NCBI RefSeq assembly: GCF_003732665.1
Contig: NZ_MOBP01000027.1
Span: 1 to 64,000 of the forward strand
Reading direction: 5' to 3'
From: Pseudomonas frederiksbergensis
Lineage (GTDB): Bacteria; Pseudomonadota; Gammaproteobacteria; Pseudomonadales; Pseudomonadaceae
DNA length: 64,000 nt
Every line of letters starts with the position of its first letter. Positions within the stretch are counted from its first letter, which is position 1. The notes beneath the pieces are model-generated. The model was given only the letters and a program-made list of their open reading frames with translations. It was not told the origin of the DNA and did no database searches. Position numbers and translations under genes: made by a program. This document shows, in pieces, positions 43,344-52,642 of the stretch.

Positions 43344-45266
43344 ATGAGTATCTTTAGCCACTTCCAACAACGCTTCGAGTCCACACGCCAGGAAGAACTC
43401 TCGCTGCAAGAGTACCTGGAGCTGTGTAAAAAGGACCGCAGCGCCTACGTTTCCGCCGCCGAGCGTCTATTGCTGGCCATCGGTGAACCGGAGCTGCTCG
43501 ACACCTCGGCCAACTCGAGACTGTCGCGAATCTTTTCCAACAAGGTGATCCGTCGCTATCCGGCCTTTGAAGACTTCCACGGGATGGAAGAATGCATCGA
43601 CCAGATCGTGTCGTATTTCCGCCATGCCGCTCAGGGCCTGGAGGAGAAGAAACAAATCCTCTACCTGCTCGGTCCCGTCGGCGGCGGTAAATCGTCCCTG
43701 GCCGAAAAGCTCAAACAGCTGATCGAGAAAGTGCCCTTCTACGCGATCAAGGGCTCCCCGGTTTTCGAATCGCCCCTGGGTCTGTTCAACGCCACTGAAG
43801 ATGGCGCGATCCTCGAGGAAGACTTCGGCATTCCACGGCGCTACGTCAACACCATCATGTCGCCATGGGCCACAAAACGCCTGGCCGAATTCGGCGGTGA
43901 CATCAGCCAGTTCCGGGTGGTGAAACTGTATCCGTCGATCCTCAACCAGATCGCCGTGGCCAAAACCGAACCGGGTGATGAAAACAACCAGGACATCTCG
44001 GCGCTGGTAGGTAAGGTCGATATCCGCAAACTCGAAGAGTACCCACAGAACGACGCCGACGCTTATAGCTACTCCGGTGCGCTGTGCCGGGCCAACCAGG
44101 GCCTGATGGAATTCGTCGAAATGTTCAAGGCGCCGATCAAGGTGCTGCACCCACTGCTGACCGCCACTCAGGAAGGTAACTACAACAGTACCGAAGGCCT
44201 GGGCGCGATTCCGTTCACCGGGATCCTGCTGGCTCACTCCAACGAATCGGAGTGGCACACCTTCCGCAACAACAAGAACAACGAAGCCTTCATCGACCGG
44301 ATCTACATCGTCAAAGTGCCGTACTGCCTGCGGGTCAGCGACGAAGTGAAGATCTACGACAAGCTGCTGTTCAACAGCTCGCTGGCCAAGGCCCATTGCG
44401 CCCCCGACACCCTGAAAATGCTCGCCCAGTTCACCGTGCTCTCGCGTCTCAAAGAGCCGGAAAACTCGAACATCTACTCCAAGATGCGCGTGTATGACGG
44501 CGAGAACCTCAAGGACACCGATCCAAAAGCCAAGTCGATCCAGGAATACCGCGACAACGCCGGTGTGGACGAAGGCATGAACGGCCTGTCGACCCGGTTT
44601 GCGTTCAAAATCCTGTCGAAGGTCTTCAACTTCGATCCGCACGAAATCGCCGCCAACCCGGTGCACTTGCTCTACGTGCTGGAACAGCAGATCGAACAGG
44701 AACAATTCCAGGCCGAGACCCGCGAACGCTACCTGCGCTTCCTCAAGGAATACCTGGCGCCGCGTTATATCGAATTCATCGGCAAGGAGATCCAGACCGC
44801 CTACCTCGAGTCTTACAGCGAGTACGGCCAGAACATCTTCGATCGCTACGTGCTGTACGCCGACTTCTGGATCCAGGACCAGGAATACCGCGACCCGGAA
44901 ACCGGCGAAATCCTCAACCGCGTGGCATTGAACGAAGAACTGGAGAAAATCGAAAAACCGGCCGGCATCAGCAATCCGAAGGATTTCCGCAACGAAATCG
45001 TCAACTTCGTGTTGCGCGCCCGGGCCAACAACAACGGCAAGAACCCAACCTGGCTCAGCTACGAAAAACTGCGGGTGGTTATCGAGAAGAAAATGTTCTC
45101 CAACACCGAGGACCTGCTGCCGGTCATCAGCTTCAATGCCAAGGCCAGCAAAGAGGACCAGCAGAAGCACAACGACTTTGTCACAAGGATGGTGGAGCGC
45201 GGCTACACCGACAAACAGGTACGGCTTCTTTCAGAATGGTACCTACGGGTCCGGAAATCGCAGTGA
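43344..45266 (+). CDS. prkA: PrkA family serine protein kinase (YeaG)
   Basis: A 640-residue AAA-type protein. The P-loop GPVGGGKSSLAEKLK lies near residue 112, and the PrkA N-terminal AAA domain and C-terminal kinase-like region fill the expected length. The E. coli homologue YeaG works with YeaH during nitrogen starvation and stationary phase. Here it leads a three-gene unit with yeaH and spoVR, behind a structured leader and an RpoS-like promoter. Confidence 0.94.
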   Translation: MSIFSHFQQRFESTRQEELSLQEYLELCKKDRSAYVSAAERLLLAIGEPELLDTSANSRLSRIFSNKVIRRYPAFEDFHGMEECIDQIVSYFRHAAQGLEEKKQILYLLGPVGGGKSSLAEKLKQLIEKVPFYAIKGSPVFESPLGLFNATEDGAILEEDFGIPRRYVNTIMSPWATKRLAEFGGDISQFRVVKLYPSILNQIAVAKTEPGDENNQDISALVGKVDIRKLEEYPQNDADAYSYSGALCRANQGLMEFVEMFKAPIKVLHPLLTATQEGNYNSTEGLGAIPFTGILLAHSNESEWHTFRNNKNNEAFIDRIYIVKVPYCLRVSDEVKIYDKLLFNSSLAKAHCAPDTLKMLAQFTVLSRLKEPENSNIYSKMRVYDGENLKDTDPKAKSIQEYRDNAGVDEGMNGLSTRFAFKILSKVFNFDPHEIAANPVHLLYVLEQQIEQEQFQAETRERYLRFLKEYLAPRYIEFIGKEIQTAYLESYSEYGQNIFDRYVLYADFWIQDQEYRDPETGEILNRVALNEELEKIEKPAGISNPKDFRNEIVNFVLRARANNNGKNPTWLSYEKLRVVIEKKMFSNTEDLLPVISFNAKASKEDQQKHNDFVTRMVERGYTDKQVRLLSEWYLRVRKSQ

Positions 45267-45267
45267 C

Positions 45268-45372
45268 GCAGCGGCAAGCTCCAAGCTGCAAGCGACAAGA
45301 GAGAAGCGCATAAGCCCTGATATCCGGGCAACTGCTTCTTCTTGCAGCTTGCAGCTCACAACTTGAAGCTGC
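45268..45372. repeat. inverted repeat of a third family (CAAGCTGCAAGC type)
   Basis: GCGGCAAGCTCCAAGCTGCA on the left and CTTGCAGCTTGCAGC with AACTTGAAGCTGC on the right form an imperfect inverted pair between prkA and yeaH. A degraded relative is visible near 28040-28090. It fills most of the 118-bp gap inside the operon. Confidence 0.8.
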
Positions 45373-45384
45373 CCGGAGGGCCCT

Positions 45385-46656
45385 ATGAGCTATGTGATCG
45401 ACCGACGTCTCAATGGCAAGAACAAGAGCACGGTGAACCGCCAGCGGTTCCTGCGGCGTTACCGTGATCACATCAAAAAGGCCGTCGAAGAGGCGGTCAG
45501 CCGGCGTTCCATTACCGATATGGAACATGGCGAGCAGATCAGCATTCCCGGTCGCGACATCGACGAACCGGTGCTCCACCACGGGCGTGGTGGCAAGCAG
45601 ACCGTCGTGCACCCCGGCAACAAGGAATTCACCAGCGGCGAACACATCGCCCGGCCACCCGGAGGTGGCGGCGGCAGGGGGCCCGGCAAGGCTGGCAACT
45701 CTGGCGAAGGGATGGACGAGTTCGTCTTCCAGATCACCCAGGAGGAATTCCTCGAATTCATGTTCGAGGACCTCGAACTGCCGAACCTGGTCAAGCGCAA
45801 CCTGACCGGCACCGACACCTTCAAAACCGTGCGCGCCGGCATCAGTAACGAGGGCAACCCGTCGCGGATCAACATCATCCGCACCCTGCGCTCAGCTCAT
45901 GCCCGACGCATAGCCCTCTCCGGCAGCAGCCGCAAGCGCTTACGCGACGCCAAAGAGGAACTGGCCCGACTGAAACGGGAAGAGCCGGACAACTTCGGCG
46001 ATATCCAGGAAATCGAAGCGGAAATCGAGAAGCTCAGCGCGCGGATTCACCGGGTGCCGTTCCTCGATACCTTCGACCTCAAGTACAACTTGCTCATCAA
46101 GCAGCCCAACCCCAGCTCCAAAGCGGTGATGTTCTGCCTGATGGACGTGTCCGGCTCGATGACCCAGGCGACCAAGGACATCGCCAAGCGCTTCTTCATC
46201 CTGCTGTATCTATTTCTCAAGCGTAACTACGACAAGATCGACGTCGTGTTCATCCGCCACCACACCAGCGCCCGGGAAGTGGATGAGGAAGAGTTTTTCT
46301 ACTCACGGGAAACCGGCGGCACCATCGTTTCCAGCGCCTTGAAACTGATGCAGGAGATCATGGCCGAGCGTTATCCGAGCAACGAGTGGAATATCTATGC
46401 CGCCCAGGCTTCCGATGGCGACAACTGGAACGATGATTCGCCGATCTGCCGCGACATCCTGATCAACCAGATCATGCCGTTTGTGCAGTACTACACTTAC
46501 GTCGAGATCACCCCACGCGAACACCAGGCCCTGTGGTTCGAATACGAACGCATCGCCGAAGCCTTCTCTGACACTTTTGCCCAGCAGCAACTGGTCTCGG
46601 CCGGAGATATCTATCCGGTCTTCCGTGAACTCTTCCAGCGCAGGTTAGTGACATGA
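45385..46656 (+). CDS. yeaH: YeaH/YhbH family (DUF444) protein
   Basis: A 423-residue DUF444 protein. The N-terminus is very basic (FLRRYRDHIKKAVEEAV), a Gly-rich stretch (PPGGGGGRGPGKAG) follows at about 92-106, and the C-terminal half is a von Willebrand A-like domain with the metal site MDVSGSMTQ. Homologues act with PrkA in the starvation response. The stop overlaps the spoVR start by four bases. Confidence 0.93.
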   Translation: MSYVIDRRLNGKNKSTVNRQRFLRRYRDHIKKAVEEAVSRRSITDMEHGEQISIPGRDIDEPVLHHGRGGKQTVVHPGNKEFTSGEHIARPPGGGGGRGPGKAGNSGEGMDEFVFQITQEEFLEFMFEDLELPNLVKRNLTGTDTFKTVRAGISNEGNPSRINIIRTLRSAHARRIALSGSSRKRLRDAKEELARLKREEPDNFGDIQEIEAEIEKLSARIHRVPFLDTFDLKYNLLIKQPNPSSKAVMFCLMDVSGSMTQATKDIAKRFFILLYLFLKRNYDKIDVVFIRHHTSAREVDEEEFFYSRETGGTIVSSALKLMQEIMAERYPSNEWNIYAAQASDGDNWNDDSPICRDILINQIMPFVQYYTYVEITPREHQALWFEYERIAEAFSDTFAQQQLVSAGDIYPVFRELFQRRLVT

Positions 46657-48215
46657 CCGCCAAAGAGCAGAAGCGCCAACCCATTTCCACCGGCTCCGAA
46701 TGGACATTCGAGCTGATCCAGGCGTACGACAAGGAAATCAGTCGCCTGGCGGCCCGCTATGCCTTGGATACTTACCCCAACCAGATCGAAGTGATCACCG
46801 CCGAGCAAATGATGGACGCCTATGCGTCTGTCGGCATGCCGCTGGGTTATCACCATTGGTCCTACGGCAAGCACTTCCTCAGCACCGAGAAATCCTACTC
46901 TCGCGGGCAGATGGGCCTGGCCTACGAGATCGTGATCAACTCGGACCCGTGCATCGCCTACCTGATGGAAGAAAACACCATCTGTATGCAGGCGCTGGTA
47001 GTGGCTCACGCGTGCTATGGCCACAACAGCTTCTTCAAGGGCAACTACCTGTTCCGCACCTGGACCGATGCCAGTTCGATCATCGATTACCTGGTGTTCG
47101 CCAAGCAGTACATCATGCAGTGCGAGGAGCGCCACGGCATCGACGCGGTGGAAGACCTGCTCGATTCCTGCCATGCCCTGATGAACTACGGCGTTGACCG
47201 TTACAAACGTCCGTATCCGATTTCCGCCGAGGAAGAACGCCGGCGGCAGAAGGACCGTGAAGAGCATCTGCAGAAACAGATCAACGACCTGTGGCGCACC
47301 ATTCCCAAAGGCGCGGACAAGTACAGCGACAAGGACAACGCGCGCTTCCCCGCTGAACCTCAGGAAAACATCCTGTACTTCATCGAAAAACACGCGCCGC
47401 TACTGGAGCCTTGGCAGCGGGAAATCGTGCGGATCGTGCGCAAGATTGCCCAGTATTTCTACCCGCAACGCCAGACCCAGGTGATGAACGAAGGCTGGGC
47501 GACGTTCTGGCACTACACGCTGATGAACGACCTGTACGACGAAGGCCTGGTCACCGACGGCTTCATGATGGAGTTCCTGACGTCCCACACCAGTGTGGTC
47601 ATGCAGCCCGGCTTCGACAGCCCCTACTACAGCGGCATCAACCCCTACGCCTTGGGATTCGCCATGTACCGGGACATCCGGCGCATGTGTGAACATCCAA
47701 CCGAGGAGGATTACCGCTGGTTCCCGGAAATCGCTGGCACCGACTGGCTGTCGAGCATCAAGTTCGCCATGAGCAGCTTCAAGGATGAGAGCTTCATCCT
47801 GCAGTACTTGTCGCCCCAGGTGATCCGCGACTTGAAACTGTTCAGCATTCTCGATGACGACCAGAAGGACGATCTGCTGGTCCCAGCCATTCACGATGAA
47901 CCTGGCTACCGGATCATCCGCGAAACCCTGGCGGCCCAGTACAACCTGGGCAACCGTGAACCTAACGTGCAGATCTACAGCATCGATCGGCGCGGCGACC
48001 GCTCCCTGACCCTGCGTCACCAGCAACACGACCGTAAACCGTTGGGCGAATCCACCGAGGAAGTGCTCAAGCACTTGCACCGGCTGTGGGGCTTCGACAT
48101 TCATCTGGAAACCCTGCAAGGCGACCAGGTAATGAAAGTCCATCACGTTCCACCCAGAAGTGAGCACGCCGAGGGGGATTACGGTCGGCTCGACCTGGCT
48201 GTCATTCACCTGTGA
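46653..48215 (+). CDS. SpoVR family protein
   Basis: A 520-residue member of the SpoVR/YcgB family, named after a Bacillus cortex gene but widespread in Gram-negative bacteria. Typical features are the N-terminal WTFELIQAYDKEISRLA, the HACYGHNSFFKGNY segment, and MNEGWATFWHYTLMN, whose His/Glu residues suggest a metal site. The molecular role is unknown. Coupling with yeaH and prkA points to the same stress function. Confidence 0.93.
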   Translation: MTAKEQKRQPISTGSEWTFELIQAYDKEISRLAARYALDTYPNQIEVITAEQMMDAYASVGMPLGYHHWSYGKHFLSTEKSYSRGQMGLAYEIVINSDPCIAYLMEENTICMQALVVAHACYGHNSFFKGNYLFRTWTDASSIIDYLVFAKQYIMQCEERHGIDAVEDLLDSCHALMNYGVDRYKRPYPISAEEERRRQKDREEHLQKQINDLWRTIPKGADKYSDKDNARFPAEPQENILYFIEKHAPLLEPWQREIVRIVRKIAQYFYPQRQTQVMNEGWATFWHYTLMNDLYDEGLVTDGFMMEFLTSHTSVVMQPGFDSPYYSGINPYALGFAMYRDIRRMCEHPTEEDYRWFPEIAGTDWLSSIKFAMSSFKDESFILQYLSPQVIRDLKLFSILDDDQKDDLLVPAIHDEPGYRIIRETLAAQYNLGNREPNVQIYSIDRRGDRSLTLRHQQHDRKPLGESTEEVLKHLHRLWGFDIHLETLQGDQVMKVHHVPPRSEHAEGDYGRLDLAVIHL

Positions 48216-48280
48216 TTTTTGGTTTCTGCCTCCGGAAGTTCGACGCAACGGTTATTCTGTCGAGCTAACGGAGGTTTTTT

Positions 48281-49510
48281 ATGCAGATTTATAAAGTTGG
48301 CGGCGCCGTACGCGATCGCCTGCTGGGCATACCGGTCACTGACATCGACCGGGTTGTGGTCGGCGCGACCACAGAGGAAATGCTCGCCAAGGGTTTTCGC
48401 CCGGTAGGTGCGGACTTCCCGGTGTTTCTTCACCCCAAAACCGGCGAGGAATACGCCCTCGCCCGCACCGAACGCAAAAGCGGTCGCGGGTACGGCGGTT
48501 TCACCTTCCATGCCAGCCCCGAAGTCACCCTCGAAGAAGACCTGATCCGTCGCGACCTGACCATCAACGCCATGGCTGAAGACGATCAGCAGAACCTGAC
48601 CGACCCCTATCACGGTCAGCGAGATCTTGAGGCGCGCCTGCTTCGCCACGTTTCCCCCGCTTTCGCCGAAGATCCGCTCCGAGTCTTGCGCGTTGCCCGC
48701 TTCGCTGCGCGCTATGCCGGGCTGGGTTTCAGCGTCGCGCCTGAGACGCTGGAGCTGATGCGTCAGCTCAGCGAATCCGGCGAACTGGAAGCGTTGACCG
48801 CCGAGCGCAGCTGGAAGGAAATATCCCGCGCCCTGATGGAAGACCAGCCTCAAGTATTTATCGAAGTGTTGCGGGCGTGCGATGCGCTCAAGGTGCTGAT
48901 GCCGGAAGTCGATGCGTTGTTCGGCGTCCCGCAACCTGAAGCCCATCACCCGGAAATCGATACTGGCGTGCATACCTTGAGCGTGCTCGAACAATCGGCG
49001 CTGCACAAACAACCGCTGACCGTGCGCTGGGCCTGCCTGCTGCATGATTTGGGCAAGGGCCTGACTCCGGAAGAGGAATGGCCTCGGCACATCGCCCACG
49101 AGCACACAGGCCTTAAGCTGATTAAAGCGGTGAACGAACGATTCAAGGCGCCGAAAGACTGCCAGGAATTGGCATTGTTGGTCGGCCAATATCACACCCA
49201 CGGGCATCGGGCGCTTGAGCTGAAGCCATCGACGTTGCTGGAGTTGTTGCAGAGTTTTGACGTGTACCGGCGACCGCAGCGATTCGAGGAGTTTATTGCG
49301 GCGTGCGAGATGGATGCTCGGGGGCGTAAGGGCCTGGAACAGCGGAGTTATCCACAGGCGGATTATTTGCGCGGGGCGGCAACTGCGGCGCGGGGTGTGG
49401 CGGTTCAGCCGTTACTGGAGAAGGGATTCAAGGGGCCTGAGTTGGGTGAAGCAATCAAGCGTGAGCGGCTTAAGGCGCTGAAAGCCTACAAAGAGGCTGC
49501 ATCTGCCTGA
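48281..49510 (+). CDS. cca: multifunctional CCA tRNA nucleotidyltransferase
   Basis: Cca adds and repairs the 3' CCA of tRNAs. The 409-residue protein has the class II nucleotidyltransferase start KVGGAVRDRLLGIPVTDIDRVVVG, EDLIRRDLTINAMA, and the RRDL/EDPLRVLRVARFAAR region. A C-terminal HD phosphohydrolase domain has the metal motif LLHDLGKG. This HD domain marks the long gammaproteobacterial form. It is monocistronic and followed by a REP pair. Confidence 0.96.
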   Translation: MQIYKVGGAVRDRLLGIPVTDIDRVVVGATTEEMLAKGFRPVGADFPVFLHPKTGEEYALARTERKSGRGYGGFTFHASPEVTLEEDLIRRDLTINAMAEDDQQNLTDPYHGQRDLEARLLRHVSPAFAEDPLRVLRVARFAARYAGLGFSVAPETLELMRQLSESGELEALTAERSWKEISRALMEDQPQVFIEVLRACDALKVLMPEVDALFGVPQPEAHHPEIDTGVHTLSVLEQSALHKQPLTVRWACLLHDLGKGLTPEEEWPRHIAHEHTGLKLIKAVNERFKAPKDCQELALLVGQYHTHGHRALELKPSTLLELLQSFDVYRRPQRFEEFIAACEMDARGRKGLEQRSYPQADYLRGAATAARGVAVQPLLEKGFKGPELGEAIKRERLKALKAYKEAASA

Positions 49511-49515
49511 AAAGC

Positions 49516-49591
49516 TTCGCGAGCAAGCCCGCTCCCACATTGGATCTCTGGCGTTCGCACAATCCAATGTGGGAGCGGGCTTGCTCGCGAA
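49516..49591. repeat. REP pair
   Basis: Inverted GGGAGCGGGCTTGCTCGC units with arms extended by ACATTGGAT / ATCCAATGT, between convergent cca and folK. Confidence 0.9.
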
Positions 49592-49604
49592 GGCGTCATC
49601 CGCC

Positions 49605-50123
49605 TCACAACAAATCAGAAGGCGTCAGTTGCCGCCCACGCCACTCAAACGCCACCGGCGCCAACACCTGGTCAATCTGCGCCTCAGCCCACAACGTAGC
49701 GAAACTTTTGCCCACCCCCGGATGCACCCGGTCCGGCGCAATCAGCGACAACGGCCACAACACAAAGGCGTTTTTCAGGATTTCGGCCCGGGGCAGAATC
49801 AACCCATCGAAGTTGCCCACCAGGTCGCCGAACAACAGCACGTCGATATCCAGCGGCAAACCCTTGCGATCCGGCGCGTAACGGCCGTTATCCGCTTCGA
49901 TGAATTTCAACCGGCGGTCCAGTTCCATCAGCGGCAGATCGGTGAAGGCCGACACCACGAAATTGAAGAACGGACCGCTCTTGATCCCCACCGGCTGGCT
50001 TTCGAACACCGCCGAACAGCGGATATCTACCAGGAAACCCGCCAGGGCCTCCAGGCCAGCCTGCAAATGGGATTCGCGCTCGATATTGCTACCAAGCCCG
50101 AGGTACACCTGGGTCAGCGACAT
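49605..50123 (-). CDS. folK: 2-amino-4-hydroxy-6-hydroxymethyldihydropteridine pyrophosphokinase
   Basis: FolK transfers pyrophosphate from ATP to the pterin in folate synthesis. The 172-residue protein begins VYLGLGSNIERESHL and has FESQPVG, FFNFVVSAFTDL, and the signature RKGLPLDIDVLLFGD. It overlaps folB by 10 bp, so two consecutive folate steps are coupled. Confidence 0.94.
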   Translation of the reverse strand: MSLTQVYLGLGSNIERESHLQAGLEALAGFLVDIRCSAVFESQPVGIKSGPFFNFVVSAFTDLPLMELDRRLKFIEADNGRYAPDRKGLPLDIDVLLFGDLVGNFDGLILPRAEILKNAFVLWPLSLIAPDRVHPGVGKSFATLWAEAQIDQVLAPVAFEWRGRQLTPSDLL

Positions 50124-50470
50124 CCGCGCTCGATCTCCACGCCGACGCCACCGGTGGCCGCCGGGACCGCGCCGGGCTTGGTCAGCTTGAGGCGCATCCA
50201 GGTGATCTTGAATTCGCTCATCAGGACTTCCACCAAACGCTCGGCAAAGGTTTCGACGAGTTGGAACTGCGCCTGCTCGGCAAATGCCTGGATACGCGAG
50301 GAAACACTCGCGTAGTCGAGCGCCAGGGTCAGGTCGTCACCCGCGGCTGCCGGGCGATTGTCCCAAGCGAAGCTCAGATCAAGTCGCAGGCATTGTCGGA
50401 TGCCGCGCTCCCAGTCGTAGGCACCGATCACGGTGTCGACTTCCAGGCCCTCGATAAACACTCTGTCCAA
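50114..50470 (-). CDS. folB: dihydroneopterin aldolase
   Basis: FolB cleaves or epimerises dihydroneopterin just before FolK acts. The 118-residue protein starts DRVFIEGLEVDTVIGAYDWER after the initiator, a typical FolB opening. The start is a TTG at 50470 with GGAG eight bases upstream. An ATG eight codons earlier (50494) is in frame but would bury that ribosome site inside the gene. It is divergent from plsY. Confidence 0.93.
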   Translation of the reverse strand: MDRVFIEGLEVDTVIGAYDWERGIRQCLRLDLSFAWDNRPAAAGDDLTLALDYASVSSRIQAFAEQAQFQLVETFAERLVEVLMSEFKITWMRLKLTKPGAVPAATGGVGVEIERGCR

Positions 50471-50544
50471 GCACTTTTCTCCGCTGCACGACAAGGGCGC
50501 AATGCGCCGTTAGAATCAGGGCGTCCTCGCCCGGAATAGTTAGC

Positions 50545-51114
50545 ATGTTTTGGTTATTGGCGACCTTCGCCTACCTGCTCGGCTCTCTGTCCTTCGCCAT
50601 TTTGCTCAGCCGCCTGACCGGTAACCCCGATCCGCGAATGAGTGGCTCGGGCAATGCCGGCGCCACCAACATGTTGCGCCTGGCCGGCAAGAAACTCGCC
50701 GTCCTGACCCTGCTCGGCGATTTATGCAAAGGCTTGGTGCCCGTGCTGATCGCCGGTTTTGCCGGCCTTTCGCTGCAAGAACAGGCGTGGATCGGCGTAT
50801 GCGCCGTGATCGGTCACCTGTTCCCGCTGTATTTCCGCTTTCGCGGCGGCAAGGGTGTCGCCACCGCTGCCGGCATGTTGCTCGGCCTCTACCCGCCCGC
50901 AGCCCTGCTGGCGGTTTGCGCCTGGCTGCTGACGTTCTACCTGACCCGCACCAGCTCACTGGCGGCGCTGATCGCCACGCCGCTGACCCTGCCACTGCTC
51001 GCCTGGCAAGAGCCGGCGGCACTGCTGCCCATGAGCGCGCTCACGGCACTGATCGTCTGGCGCCATCGCGGCAATCTACGCGACCTGTTTGCCGGGCGCG
51101 AACGGCATTTTTAA
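50545..51114 (+). CDS. plsY: glycerol-3-phosphate acyltransferase PlsY
   Basis: PlsY moves the acyl group from acyl-phosphate to glycerol-3-phosphate in the inner membrane, the first step of phospholipid synthesis. The 189-residue protein has about five membrane segments. The three PlsY motifs are visible: SGSGNAGATNMLR, FRGGKGVATAAGMLL and a WRHRGNLRDLFAGRE tail. It is divergent from folB and convergent with tsaD. Confidence 0.95.
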   Translation: MFWLLATFAYLLGSLSFAILLSRLTGNPDPRMSGSGNAGATNMLRLAGKKLAVLTLLGDLCKGLVPVLIAGFAGLSLQEQAWIGVCAVIGHLFPLYFRFRGGKGVATAAGMLLGLYPPAALLAVCAWLLTFYLTRTSSLAALIATPLTLPLLAWQEPAALLPMSALTALIVWRHRGNLRDLFAGRERHF

Positions 51115-51149
51115 ATACCGCACATGAGCGCCGCTCATCGCGCACGTCA

Positions 51150-52175
51150 TCAAAGTGCCGACAACTGCTCCATCGGCCAGCGCGCCTGCACGCTGATCGC
51201 CAGGCTTTCGTGCTGACCCGCCTGCAAACGCTGGCAACCGGCAAACGCAATCATCGCGCCGTTATCGGTGCAGAATTCCGGGCGCGCATAAAACACATCG
51301 CCCTTCATATCGCCGAGCATTTTTTCCAGGGAGGTGCGCAGTGCCTTGTTGGCGCTGACGCCCCCAGCGATCACCAGACGCTTCATGCCCGCTGCTTTCA
51401 GGGCACGCTTGCACTTGATGGTTAAAGTCTCCACCACGGCCTGCTGGAACGCCAGCGCGATGTCGCAACGGGCTTGCTCTCCGTCGTCTCCGGCGCTGAC
51501 GCACTGCTGCCAGGTGTTCAGGGCTGAGGTTTTCAAGCCGCTGAAGCTGAAGGCCAGGCCCGGGCGGTCGCACATCGGACGCGGGAACGTGAAACGCCCT
51601 GCAACTCCCTGCTCCGCCAGGCGGGCGATTTCCGGACCGCCCGGATAATTAAGACCCATCATCTTCGCGGTCTTGTCGAACGCTTCTCCGGCGGCATCGT
51701 CGAGGGTCTCGCCCAACAACGTGTATTGGCCGATCCCGTCGACCTGAACCAGCTGCGTATGACCGCCCGACACTAACAAAGCGACGAACGGAAATTGTGG
51801 CGGTTGCGGCTCCAGCATCGGCGCCAGCAAATGGCCTTCCATGTGGTGCACGCCGAGGGCTGGAATGCCCCAGGCAAAGGCCAGCGCCTGGGCGCAGGAA
51901 GCCCCCACCAGCAGCGCACCCACCAAGCCGGGACCGGCGGTGTAAGCGATGGCGTCGATCTCGGTCGGTACGCAGCCGGCTTCGGCCAACACCTGACGGA
52001 TCAAGGGCAGCATGCGTTTGACGTGATCACGGGAGGCCAACTCCGGCACCACACCGCCATAGGCGCGATGCAGGTCGATCTGGCTGAACAGCGCGTCGGC
52101 CAGCAGGCCGCGTTCACTGTCATACAATGCGACACCGGTTTCGTCGCAGGAGGTTTCTAATCCCAGTACTAGCAT
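51150..52175 (-). CDS. tsaD: tRNA N6-adenosine threonylcarbamoyltransferase
   Basis: TsaD installs the t6A modification at position 37 of ANN-decoding tRNAs. The 341-residue ASKHA protein has VLGLETSCDETGVALY at the start, the iron-binding GVHHMEGHLL, LVSGGHTQL and AGGVSANKALR. It is divergent from rpsU in the widely conserved tsaD/rpsU arrangement. Confidence 0.97.
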   Translation of the reverse strand: MLVLGLETSCDETGVALYDSERGLLADALFSQIDLHRAYGGVVPELASRDHVKRMLPLIRQVLAEAGCVPTEIDAIAYTAGPGLVGALLVGASCAQALAFAWGIPALGVHHMEGHLLAPMLEPQPPQFPFVALLVSGGHTQLVQVDGIGQYTLLGETLDDAAGEAFDKTAKMMGLNYPGGPEIARLAEQGVAGRFTFPRPMCDRPGLAFSFSGLKTSALNTWQQCVSAGDDGEQARCDIALAFQQAVVETLTIKCKRALKAAGMKRLVIAGGVSANKALRTSLEKMLGDMKGDVFYARPEFCTDNGAMIAFAGCQRLQAGQHESLAISVQARWPMEQLSAL

Positions 52176-52280
52176 GGGTTTGCGCCTTGTTTAGGCTGAA
52201 TTCGAAGGCGCGCATAATAGTCGCCATGGGATGCCCCGACTAGCGGTTTTCGATCAGAGGCTTTGCATTCCGGTCGATGA

Positions 52281-52350
52281 GGGGTTAACATCCGCAACCC
52301 TTAAAAACCGACGTCTTCAAGTGCTCTTTTGCCGCGAGGATGTTGACCCC
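52281..52350 (+). promoter_or_regulatory. long-range stem in the rpsU 5' region
   Basis: GGGGTTAACATCC (52281-52293) pairs over its full 13 bases with GGATGTTGACCCC (52338-52350), with a single G-U pair, around a 44-base loop. The structure ends 24 bp before the rpsU ATG. It may be an mRNA regulatory element for S21 or a DNA palindrome bound by a regulator. A possible promoter further upstream (CATAAT at 52213-52218) would place it in the transcript. Confidence 0.55.
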
Positions 52351-52374
52351 GGTAATGAATGAAGGTAGCTCTGG

Positions 52375-52590
52375 ATGCCAGCCGTCAAAGTAAAAGAGAA
52401 CGAACCCTTCGACGTAGCTCTGCGTCGTTTCAAGCGCTCCTGCGAAAAAGCCGGTGTACTGGCTGAAGTTCGTAGCCGCGAATTTTACGAGAAGCCAACT
52501 TCTGAGCGTAAGCGCAAAGCAGCAGCCGCTGTTAAGCGTCACGCCAAGAAAGTACAGCGCGAACAGCGCCGCGCCGTTCGTCTGTACTAA
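52375..52590 (+). CDS. rpsU: 30S ribosomal protein S21
   Basis: A 71-residue, very basic ribosomal protein, complete and typical: [19 protein letters not shown] at the start and an Arg/Lys-rich tail. S21 helps pair the Shine-Dalgarno sequence with 16S rRNA. It opens the rpsU-dnaG-rpoD cluster; hairpins after it probably reduce read-through into dnaG. Confidence 0.98.
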
Positions 52591-52600
52591 TACACAGACG
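52579..52600 (+). promoter_or_regulatory. hairpin across the rpsU stop codon
   Basis: CGTCTGT (52579-52585) and ACAGACG (52594-52600) form a 7-bp stem with the TAA stop in its 8-base loop. It may protect the rpsU mRNA 3' end. Confidence 0.5.
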
Positions 52601-52619
52601 TTCGTAGCAAGCTTCTGCC

Positions 52620-52642
52620 AAGCCCGGCCCTCAGCCGGGCTT
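52620..52642 (+). terminator. rpsU-dnaG internal terminator-like hairpin
   Basis: AAGCCCGGC and GCCGGGCTT make a 9-bp GC-rich stem with a 5-base loop. Only a short T-poor tail follows, so termination would be partial. That fits the macromolecular synthesis operon, where rpsU is made in excess of dnaG. Confidence 0.65.

Noticed and set aside
43467..45170. A 567-codon minus-strand open frame opposite prkA
   Set aside because: It mirrors the prkA codons, has no family-like sequence and no ribosome site; a shadow frame.
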